The position numbers and the translations under genes are program-made. Below the pieces are notes generated by a model. It saw only the letters and a list, made by a program, of their open reading frames with translations. It was not told where the DNA came from and searched no databases. A stretch of 64,000 bases of DNA. Origin: CAWFKS01 sp963816435. Its GTDB lineage: Bacteria > Pseudomonadota > Alphaproteobacteria > Rhizobiales > Rhizobiaceae. How positions within the stretch are numbered: the first letter of the stretch is position 1; the number at the start of each line of letters is the position of its first letter. Below are positions 9,936-19,404 of the stretch, one piece after another. Location of the stretch: the NCBI GenBank assembly GCA_963816435.1, contig CAWFKS010000001.1:124001-188000 (forward strand), read 5' to 3'.

Positions 9936-11079
9936 CTAGTCGGTTGTGCCGGTCGCTTCGCGGACCAGCCTGTCGATGGTTGCCTGGTCGGCCTGCACCG
10001 GATTGACGGTGTCGCCTTCGCTGGTCAGTTCCTGGCCGGCGACGATGACGCGCACGCCCTTGGGGAGACCGGCCAGCACGAGGCCCTCTGTCGTGTCGTC
10101 GACGAGATCGATCGGGTAGAAGACCACCTTGTTGTTCTCGTCCACCGCGCGCACGCCGAGGTCGCCGCTGTCGGACAGCGTGATCACCGAGCGCGGCAGG
10201 ATCACCGCGTCGACGGGCTGCGAGCGCAGCGTGATCTCGGCCGTCATGCCGGCGGGGATCGCGTTGTCGGGATTGTCGACCGCCACCCTGACCTCGAAGG
10301 TGCGGGTGGCCGGCGTGGCATCGCTGCTGATGAAGCGCACCTTGCCGTGGACGGTGTCGCCGTTGACGAGGCGCACGTCGGCTTCCTCGCCGACCCTGAA
10401 CGTGGGCGAGGTCGCGTTCGCTGACTTCGCCGATCGCGATGATCGGATCGAGGCTGAGCAGCGTGGCGACCGGGGCACCGGCGCCTACCGAGGCGCCGTC
10501 CTCGACGTCGAGCGCATCGATGACGCCCGCGAAGGGCGCACGCACGTCGATGCGGTCGAGTTCGGCCTGCGCGGATTCCAGCTGCGACTTGGCGGCGGCG
10601 AGCGCGGACTCCGAGCTACGGAGCTGCAGCGAGGCGAGCGTGCCGTTGGCGGCGAGCTTCTTTGCGGCGGCGAGCTCGGCCTGGCGCTGGTCGACGAGCT
10701 GCTTGGCGGTGTCGACCGCCTGTTGCCGTCCTTCCGCCTCCAGCTTCATGATGAGGTCGCCCGCCTCGACATGCGAGCCCAGCTTGACGGGAAGTTCGCC
10801 GATGATGCCGCCGACGCGCGCCGTCAGCTTGGCGCGTTTGTCGGCTTCGGTGCTGCCCGACACGCGAATGGCGCGCGCGTGCTGGACGTGGGGAGGCTCG
10901 ACCACTGCGACGGTGCGGATCGCGGCTTCGGGCTGCTTGTCGGCATTCGCCGGAGGCGGCGTCTCGGCGGACTGGTCCGCGGCGCTGCCGACGGAGGAGA
11001 ACTCGCCGGTCGCGACCCACGCGGCCGTGGCGATCAGCACGGCAACGGCCGCGACCTTGTGAAACCTGAACTTAGCCAT
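9936..11079 (-). CDS. RND periplasmic adaptor (HlyD/AcrA family; one frame break)
   Basis: About 380 residues. It has a signal/anchor segment (FHKVAAVAVLIATAAWVATG), a barrel-sandwich/lipoyl half-motif (GGIIGELPVKLGSHVEAGDL), an alpha-hairpin rich in Ala/Gln/Lys (TAKQLVDQRQAELAAAKKLA), the second lipoyl half (RAPFAGVIDALDVEDGASVG), and a beta-barrel plus membrane-proximal domain. The frame breaks near 10405 (HVQGRR versus HVRVGEEADV), with one extra base. It links the permease just downstream to an outer-membrane channel; no TolC-like gene is visible here. It lies 157 bases after the cytochrome gene in the same orientation, so co-transcription is possible but not shown. Confidence 0.88.
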
Positions 11080-11236
11080 GTGCTGCTTCCGTTGCGTGGT
11101 CTCGCCCGGCCACCCCGACCGCGACGCATCGGGACGATATGGTGACGGCCGGCGGCCTGTTCAATCCACGGGCGCGATGCGCTGCGCGGAGGCCGCTCCA
11201 TACACTATTTTTGCACTGCAACAAAGTGAGAATGGC

Positions 11237-11851
11237 TCAACTCCTGCCAGGCTGCGGACACGGTGCACCCATGGTTTCCCAAGCCTTGATGGCCTGGAAC
11301 GTGGCTTCGGCCGAGCCGGGCGCGGGCTCGCGGCCGGGACCGGGATGCCAGCCCCATCCGACGAGATCATTGTCGCGGACGTGGGTTGCGATCTCGTCAA
11401 GGCTGCGGCCGCCGTTGCGGTCGGGATCCTTGATCTGATCGACAGATTTCGCCGGAGCTCTTGCCGAACCACACCATCTCGGGAGGCGCCAGATGCCAGT
11501 CTGGAGCGCCCGGAGGTCCATGCGGCTTCGGCGAGTTCTGCCCGAAATGGCAGGTGTTGCACCGCAGTCCCGGATTGCCGAACCCCGACCCGTCCTCGCC
11601 GCGCTGCACGTTGTAGGCGTGGATGCGCGTCAATCCCGTAGCTGGATCCCGACCAGCGCGGCCATGCGTCCTCGACATGGCAGTTGGCGCAGCGCGGATG
11701 GGAAAAGACATCGAACACCTTCTGCCACTCACGAAGGCCGGCTTCGGCTTCACCGGTGCTCGCGTTTGCGCCCGAGGGCGTTTGCGCGACCGCGGTAACT
11801 GCCAGCGCAGCGAGGCAACGCCACCGCCAGAAGGAGAGTGCGCAACGTCAT
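11237..11851 (-). CDS. Diheme cytochrome c subunit of the molybdenum hydroxylase (three frame breaks)
   Basis: About 203 residues with an N-terminal signal peptide (MTLRTLLLAVAL, then LAALAVTAVAQTPSG after correction) and two heme-c sites, HPRCANCHVED and LRCNTCHFGQ. It probably passes electrons from the adjacent molybdenum/2Fe-2S enzyme. The reading changes frame near 11815, 11645 and 11435, each an apparent single extra base; 615 bases equal 204 codons plus 3. The start ATG overlaps the stop of the Mo subunit (ATGA), evidence of translational coupling. This small subunit often accompanies isoquinoline-1-oxidoreductase-like operons. Confidence 0.8.
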
Positions 11852-14151
11852 GCGAAGCGAACCTCCCTGGACAGAGGGAGGCGACGGATGCGCTTGCCGG
11901 TCAGCGCGAAGACGGCATTGGCGAGCGCGGGTGCCGCCGCCGGCGTGCCGATCTCGCCGACACCGCCCATGCGGTCGGCATTCTGCAGCACGGCGGTCTC
12001 GAACTGCGGGCACTGGTGCATGCGCAGCGCGTCGAAATCGTTGAAGTTCGACTGCTCGACGCGGCCGCCGGCGAAGGTGATCTGCTGATCTATCGCCGCA
12101 GACAGGCCGTAGATGGCGCCCGACACCAGTTGCGCGTCGATGTTGCGCGGATCGAGCGCGGTGCCGACATCGGCCGCGATCCAGACCTTTTCCAGCCGGA
12201 TGCCGTTTTCCTCGTCGCCGGAAATCTCGACGATCTCGGCCACCCAACTGCCGAAGCAGGCGCAGAAGGCCATGCCCCTTGCGCGACCGGCGGGCAGCGG
12301 CTCGCCCCAGCCTGCCATCTCGGCGACCTTGCTTGACCACTCCGGCAGCGACCGGCCACGGCTCCATCAGCTTCAGCCGCATGTCGACCGGGTCGATGCC
12401 GCCGGCATGGGCGATCTCGTCCAGCGCGCTCTCGTGGAAGAAGGAGTTCACCGAATTGCCGACTGAGCGCCACATGCCGGTCGGGATGCCGGGCTTGGCG
12501 CGAACCGCCCTGACACGGTAGTTCGGGATCGAATAGGGCTGGTTGTAGGCGCCTTCGACCATCGTCCGGTCGGGCGTGCTGATCATCGGCAGCGACGGGA
12601 AGAAGCGCGAGACGAGGGCATCGGTCACCGAAGGGGTGGCCAGCTTCAGGTCGAGAGCGACAGGCATCCCGTCGGCGCCAATTCGGGCGCGCATGCGGCC
12701 GAGCGCGGCTGGCCGGTACATGTCGTGGGTGGTGTCTTCCTCGCGGGTCCAGGTCACCTTGACCGGTCTGCCTTCGGTATGGCGCGCGACCAGCGCGGCG
12801 TAGAGTGGCACGTCGACCTCGGCGCGCCTGCCGAACCCGCCGCCGAGATAAGTGACGTGGATCGTGCAGTCTTCGGCGTCGATGCCGGCGGCATCGGCAC
12901 AGACGTCGCGGGCGAGCGTCGGCGCCTGGCTGGGCACCCAGATATCGAGCTTGCCGTCGCGCAGCCAGGCGGTGGCGTTCATCGGCTCCATGCAGGCATG
13001 CGCCAGCCACGGCACGCGATATTCCGCCTCGAGAGGTTTTCGGCCGGCGCATCGGCGATGCTCTCGGCAACATCGCCCTCGTCCAGATATGCGGAACCGC
13101 TCTCGGCGGCGGCGTCTTCGAGCATCTGCCAGATCGCCGCGTCGTCGACCGGTCCCGCCGGCTCGCCCCAGTCCGGCACGACAGCATCGGCGCCCTTGAA
13201 GGCGTGCCAGGTCGATTTCGCGATGACGGCGTATCCGCTGCCGAGACGGCTCTCCAGCGGAACGATCTTCTCCACGCCGTTGATGGCCTGTGCGGCGGCG
13301 GAATCCATGCCACGCATCGACCCGCCGAGCGCGGGGTTCATGCGCACGGTGGCAAACACCATTCCGGGGAGGGCGGTGTCGATACCGAAGATCGGATGAC
13401 CGGCGACCTTGGCCCGCATGTCGGTGCGCGGCTGCGACTTGCCGAGCAGGCGCCACTCGGAGGCGGGCTTCGGCTCGGCTTCGACGACGTTGCGGCGGGC
13501 GGCGGCCTCGGCGACGTCGCCATAGGTGAGCGTGCGGCCGGTCGCCTCGTGGGTGATGACGCCACCGGACGTGGAGAGCGCCGCCGGCGAGACGCCGAGC
13601 TGGTCGGCGGCTGCCCGCTTCAGCGTCTCGCGTGCCGAGGCGCCGGCCCGGCGCATCCGGTCGAAGGCGTCGATCGTGGAGGTCGAGCCGCCGGTGAGCT
13701 GCTGGCCGAGCAGCTTGGCCACGATGCGCAGGGCGTCACGCGAACCCTCGGCGACCAGCGAATGGTTGAACTGGGCAAACGGCATGCCGTCTTCGAGGAA
13801 GCCGATATTGGCGTAGGCGGAGGAGGTGGGGCCGTGCTCGACCTGAACTTCGTCCAGATCGACGTCGAGCTCCTCGGCGACCAGGGCGGCCAGCGTCGTT
13901 TCGATGCCCTGGCCCATCTCGGCGCGGGGCGCGATGATGGTGATCGTGTTGTCGCTGGCGATCTTGACGTAGGGATTGAATGTTGCCTCGCCGTCGCCGA
14001 GATCGTCCTTCAGCGGATTGGACACGGGCTTTTTCCAGGCATAATAGCCGAAGGCCACGCCGCCGCCGACCGCCACGGCACCGACCAGAAGGGCGCGCCG
14101 CGTGATCGTGCCCGCGCGCGATCGCTTCTTGCGATGTCTTGCTGCGGCCAT
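11848..14151 (-). CDS. Molybdopterin-binding aldehyde/isoquinoline oxidoreductase large subunit (two frame breaks)
   Basis: About 767 residues, IorB-like member of the xanthine oxidase family. The N-terminus has twin arginines followed by a hydrophobic stretch (TRRALLVGAVAVGGGVAFGY), a Tat-type signal or anchor, so the enzyme should be periplasmic. Mo-cofactor motifs include PRAEMGQGIETTLAALVAEE, THVTYLGGGFGRR-like TYLGGGFGRRAEVD and GMWRSVGNSVNSFFHES. The catalytic-type glutamate of the C-terminal region is plausible in VGEIGTPAAAPALANA. The frame breaks near 13035 (one base missing in an A run) and near 12345 (one extra base), net zero. It stands between the 2Fe-2S gene (five bases upstream) and the cytochrome gene. 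The substrate cannot be told from sequence. Confidence 0.85.
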
Positions 14152-14155
14152 CGGA

Positions 14156-14614
14156 TCAGGCTCCCGCCTTCATCGCCGCGGCGCGATGGATCGCGGCGCG
14201 GATGCGCGGATAGGTGCCGCAGCGGCACAGATTGCCGCCCATGGCGCGGTCGATGTCCTCGTCGGAGGGGCTTTCGATTTCATCGAGCAGCGCCACGGCG
14301 CTCATGATCTGGCCGGCCTGACAGTAGCCGCATTGCGCCACCTGCTCTTCCAGCCATGCCTGTTGAACCGGGTGCAACTCGCCCTCTGGCGCCAGCCCTT
14401 CGATGGTGACGATGTTGCCGTCGACCTCACCCACGGGCAGCGAACAGGAGCGCACCGGCACACCGTCGACCAAAACCGTGCAGGCGCCACAGGCGGCGAT
14501 GCCGCAGCCGTATTTCGGGCCGCGCACGTCTGCCAGATCCCGCAACGCCCACAGCAGCGGCATCTCGGGTTCGGCGTCGACTTCGATCGGCTTTCCGTTG
14601 ACGGTCAGTCGCAT
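14156..14614 (-). CDS. (2Fe-2S)-binding small subunit of the molybdenum hydroxylase
   Basis: 152 residues, IorA/CoxS-like. An N-terminal plant-type ferredoxin cluster is seen in YGCGIAACGACTVLVDG, and an alpha-helical second-cluster domain in AQCGYCQAGQIM with NLCRCGTYPRIRAAI. It shuttles electrons from the molybdenum site. The start MRLTVNGKPIEVD at 14614 is the family start; upstream in-frame codons run into the promoter. It is the first gene of the minus-strand operon (2Fe-2S, Mo subunit, cytochrome) and is divergent from the TetR gene, with a palindrome between them. Confidence 0.93.
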   Translation of the reverse strand: MRLTVNGKPIEVDAEPEMPLLWALRDLADVRGPKYGCGIAACGACTVLVDGVPVRSCSLPVGEVDGNIVTIEGLAPEGELHPVQQAWLEEQVAQCGYCQAGQIMSAVALLDEIESPSDEDIDRAMGGNLCRCGTYPRIRAAIHRAAAMKAGA

Positions 14615-14676
14615 GAAGGAGCTTTCGCGTTGGCATGTCGCAGCGGCACCCAGAGGTGGACCATGCGTCAAACAGA

Positions 14677-14701
14677 TTGACAAATTCTGTCATTTTGTCA
14701 A
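14677..14701. promoter_or_regulatory. Candidate TetR operator between the hydroxylase operon and tetR
   Basis: A perfect inverted repeat, TTGACAAA (14677-14684) and TTTGTCAA (14694-14701), with a 9-base centre. A second dyad TGACA-AATTC-TGTCA (14678-14692) overlaps it. It sits 62 bases upstream of the 2Fe-2S start and 43 upstream of the tetR start, where a shared repressor would block both directions. Confidence 0.65.
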
Positions 14702-14744
14702 CGATCGTGTCGATGAGTCTCGAAATCTAGCTATCCCCGACGCC

Positions 14745-15323
14745 GTGCTGGCCGGAGATCCGAAACGCGCCCGCATTCTCGAGGGGGCGATGAAGGTGTT
14801 CCTGGCGTACGGCTTCCAGCGTTCGACGATGGACGACATCGCGCGCGCGGCCGAGGTCTCGCGCCCGGCGCTCTACCTGCTGTTCAAGAACAAGACGGAC
14901 ATCTACCGCGCGCTGGCCGCCGAGTTCCTGGCGGCGGCGCGCGAAAAGGCGCGTGCAGCGCTGGAAGCCGACGTTCCTCTTCCCGCCCGCATCGGCGCGA
15001 TGCTCAAAGGCGCACTCGACCTTCTGCAGCCGCTCGAGGAATCCCCGCACGGCGCCGAAATCCTCGACATGCAGAGCAGCCTAGCCGGCGACATCATCGA
15101 GGAGTGGCGGGTCGAAATGGTGGACCTGATCGCCGAGGCCATCGAAAAGGATGCGCGCGCGAACGGCGTCGATCTCCAGGCCCGGGGACTTTCTCCGAGG
15201 GTCGTGGCCGGCATGCTGATGGATGCGCTGGACGGGATGAAGGCGCGCGGCGTGTGCGTCCCGAAAGAGCGGGACGTCGTCGGCGCCTATGTCAGGATCA
15301 TCTCGCTGGCCACGCGGCCCTGA
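14745..15323 (+). CDS. TetR-family regulator of the hydroxylase operon
   Basis: 192 residues. The helix-turn-helix is clear (GAMKVFLAYGFQRSTMDDIA, then AAEVSRPALYLLFKNKTDIY), followed by an all-helical ligand domain. GTG at 14745 is chosen because the segment before it reads through the palindrome and has no family similarity; the frame is open further upstream. Position and the operator suggest that it represses the divergent molybdenum hydroxylase genes and itself; the inducer is unknown. Confidence 0.85.
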   Translation: MLAGDPKRARILEGAMKVFLAYGFQRSTMDDIARAAEVSRPALYLLFKNKTDIYRALAAEFLAAAREKARAALEADVPLPARIGAMLKGALDLLQPLEESPHGAEILDMQSSLAGDIIEEWRVEMVDLIAEAIEKDARANGVDLQARGLSPRVVAGMLMDALDGMKARGVCVPKERDVVGAYVRIISLATRP

Positions 15324-15344
15324 TCGGGCGCATGGCTGCTTCGT

Positions 15345-15662
15345 CTAGCGACGCATGAACAGGCTGACGGCAAGGCCGACGGCGGCGAGGCCGACCGCCG
15401 CCGCGGCCGCAGCCGTCACCGGTTTGCGGCGGGCGGTGTCGCCCAGCCAGTGTGCCTGGTCGCGCAGGTAGGGCAGCGCCTCGTCCCAGGTGTCACGCAG
15501 CGATTCCGCGACGTGTTCGCTGGCGTGCCGGCCTTCCGCGTAGGCGCCGGCGCCTCGCTTGGCCAATTGGCGCTTGATCGAGGACAGCTCGGACTTCAGG
15601 CTGCTGATCTGCGCCTGAAGTTCGCGCTCGTAGTCCTCTTGCATGCTCGAAAATGAGCTCAT
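15345..15662 (-). CDS. DUF883/ElaB-like membrane-anchored helical protein
   Basis: 105 residues: a coiled-coil stretch (ELQAQISSLKSELSSIKRQL), an amphipathic middle, the DTARRKPVTAAAAAAVGLAA segment, and a C-terminal membrane helix ending in SLFMRR, like the ribosome-associated tail-anchored ElaB/YqjD family. ATG at 15662 has GGGAGAG upstream. A consensus EcfG stress promoter lies 34-58 bases upstream. General-stress control is inferred from that promoter. Confidence 0.8.
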   Translation of the reverse strand: MSSFSSMQEDYERELQAQISSLKSELSSIKRQLAKRGAGAYAEGRHASEHVAESLRDTWDEALPYLRDQAHWLGDTARRKPVTAAAAAAVGLAAVGLAVSLFMRR

Positions 15663-15695
15663 TTCGCACTCTCCCGTGGTTCGGCTTGAACCAGG

Positions 15696-15720
15696 AACGC
15701 TACCGGGGCAGGCTTGTTCC
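15696..15720 (-). promoter_or_regulatory. EcfG-type (general stress sigma) promoter
   Basis: On the minus strand GGAAC (15720-15716), a 16-base spacer and CGTT (15699-15696) match the published alphaproteobacterial EcfG consensus exactly. The predicted start of transcription is about 25 bases before the 15662 start codon. Confidence 0.7.
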
Positions 15721-15815
15721 GTCCCGCCCGGTGCGGCGCGCCAGCGCCTTGACAGAGGCTCGCCGCTTCGCCACCTCATTGGCAAGCCCTTTTCATTCCT
15801 CAGGAGCTGCCGGCG

Positions 15816-17069
15816 ATGACCGGATACTATTCCTCGCCATTCCCGCGCAGGCATTCGGTCGGCGTCGATGTCGCCGGCGTGATGGTCGGCGGCGGCGCCC
15901 CGGTCGTCGTGCAGTCGATGACGAATACCGATACGGCCGACGTGGACGCCACGGTGGCGCAGGTTGCGGCCCTTCACAGGGCCGGCTCGGAGATCGTGCG
16001 CATCACCGTCGACCGCGACGAGAGCGCGGCTGCCGTGCCGAAGATCCGCGAGCGGCTGGAACGGCTCGGTCATTACGTGCCGCTGGTCGGCGATTTCCAC
16101 TATATCGGCCACAAGCTGCTCGCTGATCATCCGGCATGCGCGGAGGCGCTCGCCAAATATCGCATCAACCCGGGCAATGTCGGGTTCCGCGAGAAGCGCG
16201 ACCGCCAGTTTTCCGCGATCGTGGAGACCGCGATCCGCTACGACAAGCCGGTGCGGATCGGCGTCAACTGGGGCTCGCTGGACCAGGAACTGCTGACCAG
16301 GCTGATGGACGAGAACCAGGCAAACGGTTCGCCGCTGACCGCCGAAGACGTCACCCGCGAGGCAATCGTCCAGTCGGCGCTGCTTTCGGCAGAACTGGCC
16401 GAGGAAATCGGCCTGCCGCGCGACCACATCATCCTGTCCGCGAAGGTCAGCCAGGTGCAGGACCTCGTCGCCGTCTATGCCGAGCTCGCGCGGCGCTCAG
16501 ATCACGCACTGCATCTCGGCCTCACCGAAGCCGGTATGGGCACCAAGGGGATCGTGGCGTCCTCGGCCGCCATGGGCATCCTGCTCCAGCAGGGGATCGG
16601 CGACACGATCCGCGTCTCGCTGACGCCGGAGCCCGGCGGCGACCGCACGCGAGAGGTGCAGGTTGCGCAGGAGCTGCTGCAGACGATGGGCTTCCGCCAG
16701 TTCGTGCCGATCGTCGCGGCATGTCCCGGCTGCGGACGCACGACCTCGACCGTCTTCCAGGAACTCGCCGAGACCATCCAGGCGGATCTGAGGACCAACA
16801 TGCCGGCGTGGCGGGAGAAATATCCGGGCGTCGAGGAACTCAAGGTCGCGGTGATGGGCTGCATCGTCAACGGCCCCGGCGAATCCAAGCACGCCGATAT
16901 CGGCATCTCGCTTCCCGGAACCGGCGAGACGCCGGCGGCTCCCGTTTTCATCGACGGGCGCAAGGCCGCCACGCTGCGCGGAGCGGGCATTGCCGAGGAA
17001 TTCCAGAAGATGGTCGCCGACTACATCGAGGCACGCTTCGGCGAAGGCGGCAAGCAGGCCGCCGAATAG
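15816..17069 (+). CDS. ispG: 4-Hydroxy-3-methylbut-2-en-1-yl diphosphate synthase (flavodoxin)
   Basis: Penultimate step of the MEP isoprenoid pathway, converting ME-cPP to HMBPP with a [4Fe-4S] cluster. 417 residues, full length. The N-terminus has VGGGAPVVVQSMTNTDTADV, the barrel contains YRINPGNVGF, and the cluster ligands lie in VAACPGCGRTTST and MGCIVNGPGES. ATG at 15816 follows CAGGAG. It stands beside the convergent farnesyl diphosphate synthase gene, so two isoprenoid steps are adjacent. Confidence 0.98.
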   Translation: MTGYYSSPFPRRHSVGVDVAGVMVGGGAPVVVQSMTNTDTADVDATVAQVAALHRAGSEIVRITVDRDESAAAVPKIRERLERLGHYVPLVGDFHYIGHKLLADHPACAEALAKYRINPGNVGFREKRDRQFSAIVETAIRYDKPVRIGVNWGSLDQELLTRLMDENQANGSPLTAEDVTREAIVQSALLSAELAEEIGLPRDHIILSAKVSQVQDLVAVYAELARRSDHALHLGLTEAGMGTKGIVASSAAMGILLQQGIGDTIRVSLTPEPGGDRTREVQVAQELLQTMGFRQFVPIVAACPGCGRTTSTVFQELAETIQADLRTNMPAWREKYPGVEELKVAVMGCIVNGPGESKHADIGISLPGTGETPAAPVFIDGRKAATLRGAGIAEEFQKMVADYIEARFGEGGKQAAE

Positions 17070-17079
17070 GTTCTTCCGG

Positions 17080-17997
17080 TCAGAAGCTGCGGTTGGCGAT
17101 GAAGCGCGCCGCCGCCTTCAGCATGTCCGCCTTCTTCCCGTAAGGCTCCAGAAGGTCTTCGGCCTGGGCGACGAGGCCATCGAGCTGGCGGCGCGTCCAG
17201 TCGACGCCGTGCAGGGCCGCGAGCGTCGCCTTGCCGGCGGCGGCGTCCTTGCCGGTCGCCTTGCCGAGCTTTGCCGCTTCTCCCTCCAGATCGAGAAGAT
17301 CGTCGGCGAGCTGGAAGGCCAGGCCGATCGCGCCGCCGAACTCGGAAAGCCTTTCGCGGTCCTCGTCGGCGGCGCCGGCGATCATCGGGCCGGCCATGCA
17401 GGCGAAGCGGATCAGCGCGCCCGTCTTCATCGCCTGCAGCCGCACGATGCCGGCCTCGTCCGGCATGGTGGTGCCCGCCGCAAGGTCGAGGGCCTGGCCG
17501 CCGGCCATGCCGCCCATGCCGGCAGCGCGCGCCAGTGCGGAGATCAGCGCGACGCGCGTCTCGGCCGCCAGCGGCGCGGTCTCGTCTGCCAGCATGTCGA
17601 AGGCGAAGGTGAGCAGGCTGTCGCCCGCCAGGATCGCCGTTGCCTCGTCGAAGGCACGGTGGACGGTCGGCTGGCCGCGGCGCATGTCGTCGTCGTCCAT
17701 CGCCGGCAGGTCGTCATGAACCAGCGAATAGCAATGAACGCATTCGAGGGCCGCTCCGACGTGCAACGCCGCCGCGCGCGAGGCCGAAAAGATCGCCGCG
17801 CTTTCGGCAAGCAGGAACGGCCTCAGCCGCTTTCCCCCATTGAGCGCACCATGGCGGATCGCCGCCATCAGGCGTGCGGGACGCGTCACCTCGCCCTGGC
17901 GCGGGCGGTCGTCGAGATGGCGGGCGAGCAGCCTCTCGATCTCGGCGGCCGTTGCGGCCATCGCATCTTGCAGCGGGTCGGAAGTGATGTCTGACAT
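17080..17997 (-). CDS. ispA: Polyprenyl synthetase, probably farnesyl diphosphate synthase
   Basis: Condenses IPP with DMAPP/GPP to short-chain prenyl diphosphates. About 305 residues. It shows GGKRLRPFLL, the first aspartate-rich motif as DDLPAMDDDDMRRGQPT, and the second as LAFQLADDLLDLEGEA. The two residues between the first aspartates fit the short-chain bacterial FPP type. The start MSDITSDPLQ at 17997 is preferred over an in-frame ATG at 18027. It converges on ispG with 10 bases between stops. Confidence 0.92.
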   Translation of the reverse strand: MSDITSDPLQDAMAATAAEIERLLARHLDDRPRQGEVTRPARLMAAIRHGALNGGKRLRPFLLAESAAIFSASRAAALHVGAALECVHCYSLVHDDLPAMDDDDMRRGQPTVHRAFDEATAILAGDSLLTFAFDMLADETAPLAAETRVALISALARAAGMGGMAGGQALDLAAGTTMPDEAGIVRLQAMKTGALIRFACMAGPMIAGAADEDRERLSEFGGAIGLAFQLADDLLDLEGEAAKLGKATGKDAAAGKATLAALHGVDWTRRQLDGLVAQAEDLLEPYGKKADMLKAAARFIANRSF

Positions 17998-18096
17998 GGC
18001 GGCGAAGCGATGCCGCCTATTCGCCACGCGGTCAAGACGCGTTGCACGCGAGCCGGGCCGAGGATATGCGAGATCGGTGCAACAAGGTGTAGCAGC

Positions 18097-18846
18097 GTGG
18101 CCTCAGGGCAGCAGGACAAGACGGCCGGCAAGGCCCGCAGGCGCAAGCCGCGTCCGGCGGGGCGCAAGGCGGCAGCGTGGCGATGGCTGAAACGGCTGGC
18201 TATCGCCGCAATCGTCGTCGCCGCGATCCCGCTGGTCCTGACCTTCGTCTACGCCATTCCCGCCGTGCATCCGGTGTCGATGTTGATGCTGAAGGACGCG
18301 GTGACGCTGCAGGGCTACGACCGCCGCTGGACCTCGCTCGACGATCTCGGCATGAACGTCGTCAACGCCGTCATGATGTCGGAGGACGGGCAGTTCTGCT
18401 CGCACTACGGCGTCGACCTCGGCGAGCTTCACGCGGTCGTGGAGGACGCTCTGTCGGGTGAGGAGGTGCGCGGCGCCTCGACCATCCCGATGCAAACGGT
18501 GAAGAACCTGTTCCTGTGGCAGGACCGCTCATATGTCCGGAAGGCGCTGGAACTGCCGCTCGCAATCTATTTCGACGCGGTGCTCTCCAAGAAGCGGATC
18601 ATGGAGATCTACCTCAACATCGCCGAGTGGGGGCCGGATCAATACGGCGCAGAGGCGGCCGCGCAGTTTCGCTTCGGCAAGCACGCGCGCGACCTGTCTC
18701 ACCGCCAGGCAGCGCTCCTGGCGGTGACGCTGCCCAACCCCGCCGAGCGCAATCCGGCGAAGCCTTCGGCGGAAATGCTGCGGGTGGCCAAGATCGTGGA
18801 GCGCCGGGCGCGCATCGCCGGCGACTACAACGACTGCCTTGAATGA
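18097..18846 (+). CDS. mtgA: Monofunctional biosynthetic peptidoglycan transglycosylase
   Basis: GT51 enzyme polymerising lipid II into glycan strands. About 249 residues with one N-terminal membrane anchor (LAIAAIVVAAIPLVLTFVYA) and the catalytic motif MSEDGQFCSHYGVD. Further family motifs are GASTIPMQTVKNLFLW, RKALELPLAIYFDAVLSKKR and ILNIAEWGP-type YLNIAEWGPDQYG. There is no transpeptidase domain. GTG at 18097 is used; an in-frame ATG at 18010 would place about 29 extra residues over the ispA start. Confidence 0.95.
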   Translation: MASGQQDKTAGKARRRKPRPAGRKAAAWRWLKRLAIAAIVVAAIPLVLTFVYAIPAVHPVSMLMLKDAVTLQGYDRRWTSLDDLGMNVVNAVMMSEDGQFCSHYGVDLGELHAVVEDALSGEEVRGASTIPMQTVKNLFLWQDRSYVRKALELPLAIYFDAVLSKKRIMEIYLNIAEWGPDQYGAEAAAQFRFGKHARDLSHRQAALLAVTLPNPAERNPAKPSAEMLRVAKIVERRARIAGDYNDCLE

Positions 18847-18988
18847 AGGCGCAGTCCTCGTGAGCGAGGCGATCCTCGTCGCTTGCCAACGGTGGCCTTG
18901 AAATTCGCCGGCAACGATCGACATCAGGCGGGCCGGCGACGTTGGATTACGGCCCGCCGCGCAACGCGAAAAATCCGGCCGTGGCCAC

Positions 18989-19017
18989 TGGCCAAGACGG
19001 GTTTTGGCGTGTATAGG
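18989..19017 (+). promoter_or_regulatory. Possible rpmF promoter
   Basis: TGGCCA (18989-18994), a 17-base spacer and TATAGG (19012-19017) sit 75 bases before the rpmF start. The -35 matches at four of six positions. Weak, positional evidence. Confidence 0.3.
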
Positions 19018-19091
19018 CACGCGACTTTCATGAATTCAGGCTTGCCAAAGCCCTTTCGGGGCCCGCAGCCGTTCGACAGTGGAGCAGACCA

Positions 19092-19274
19092 GTGGCTGTA
19101 CCGAAAAGGAAAACCTCGCCGTCCAAGCGCGGCATGCGCCGCGCCGCCGATGCGCTCAAGGCCCCGACCTATGTCGAGGACAAGAACTCGGGTGAGCTGC
19201 GCCGCCCCCATCACATCGACCTGAAGACCGGCATGTACAAGGGTCGGCAGGTGCTGGAGCCCAAGGAGGCGTAA
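19092..19274 (+). CDS. rpmF: 50S ribosomal protein L32
   Basis: 60 residues, full length for the alphaproteobacterial form (AVPKRKTSPSKRGMRRAADA at the start, HHIDLKTGMYKGRQVL at the end). It starts with GTG and has GGAG 7 bases upstream. It is a single gene: the terminator follows 30 bases after the stop. The zinc-binding cysteines of some L32 proteins are absent, as is normal here. Confidence 0.98.
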   Translation: MAVPKRKTSPSKRGMRRAADALKAPTYVEDKNSGELRRPHHIDLKTGMYKGRQVLEPKEA

Positions 19275-19303
19275 GCCTTCCCCGGCATCGACGTGCATTC
19301 TGG

Positions 19304-19333
19304 AAAGGACCGGCCCCGCGCCGGTCCTTTTTC
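19304..19333 (+). terminator. rpmF terminator
   Basis: Stem AAAGGACCGGC (19304-19314) with GCCGGTCCTTT (19320-19330), loop CCCGC, T run continuing to 19332. Confidence 0.88.
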
Positions 19334-19404
19334 GTTTGCGCCGACGCTATCCATCGGCGAACGAATTGCTCTACAAAGGCGCGGCGCAAACAGGAGGTTC
19401 GTCG

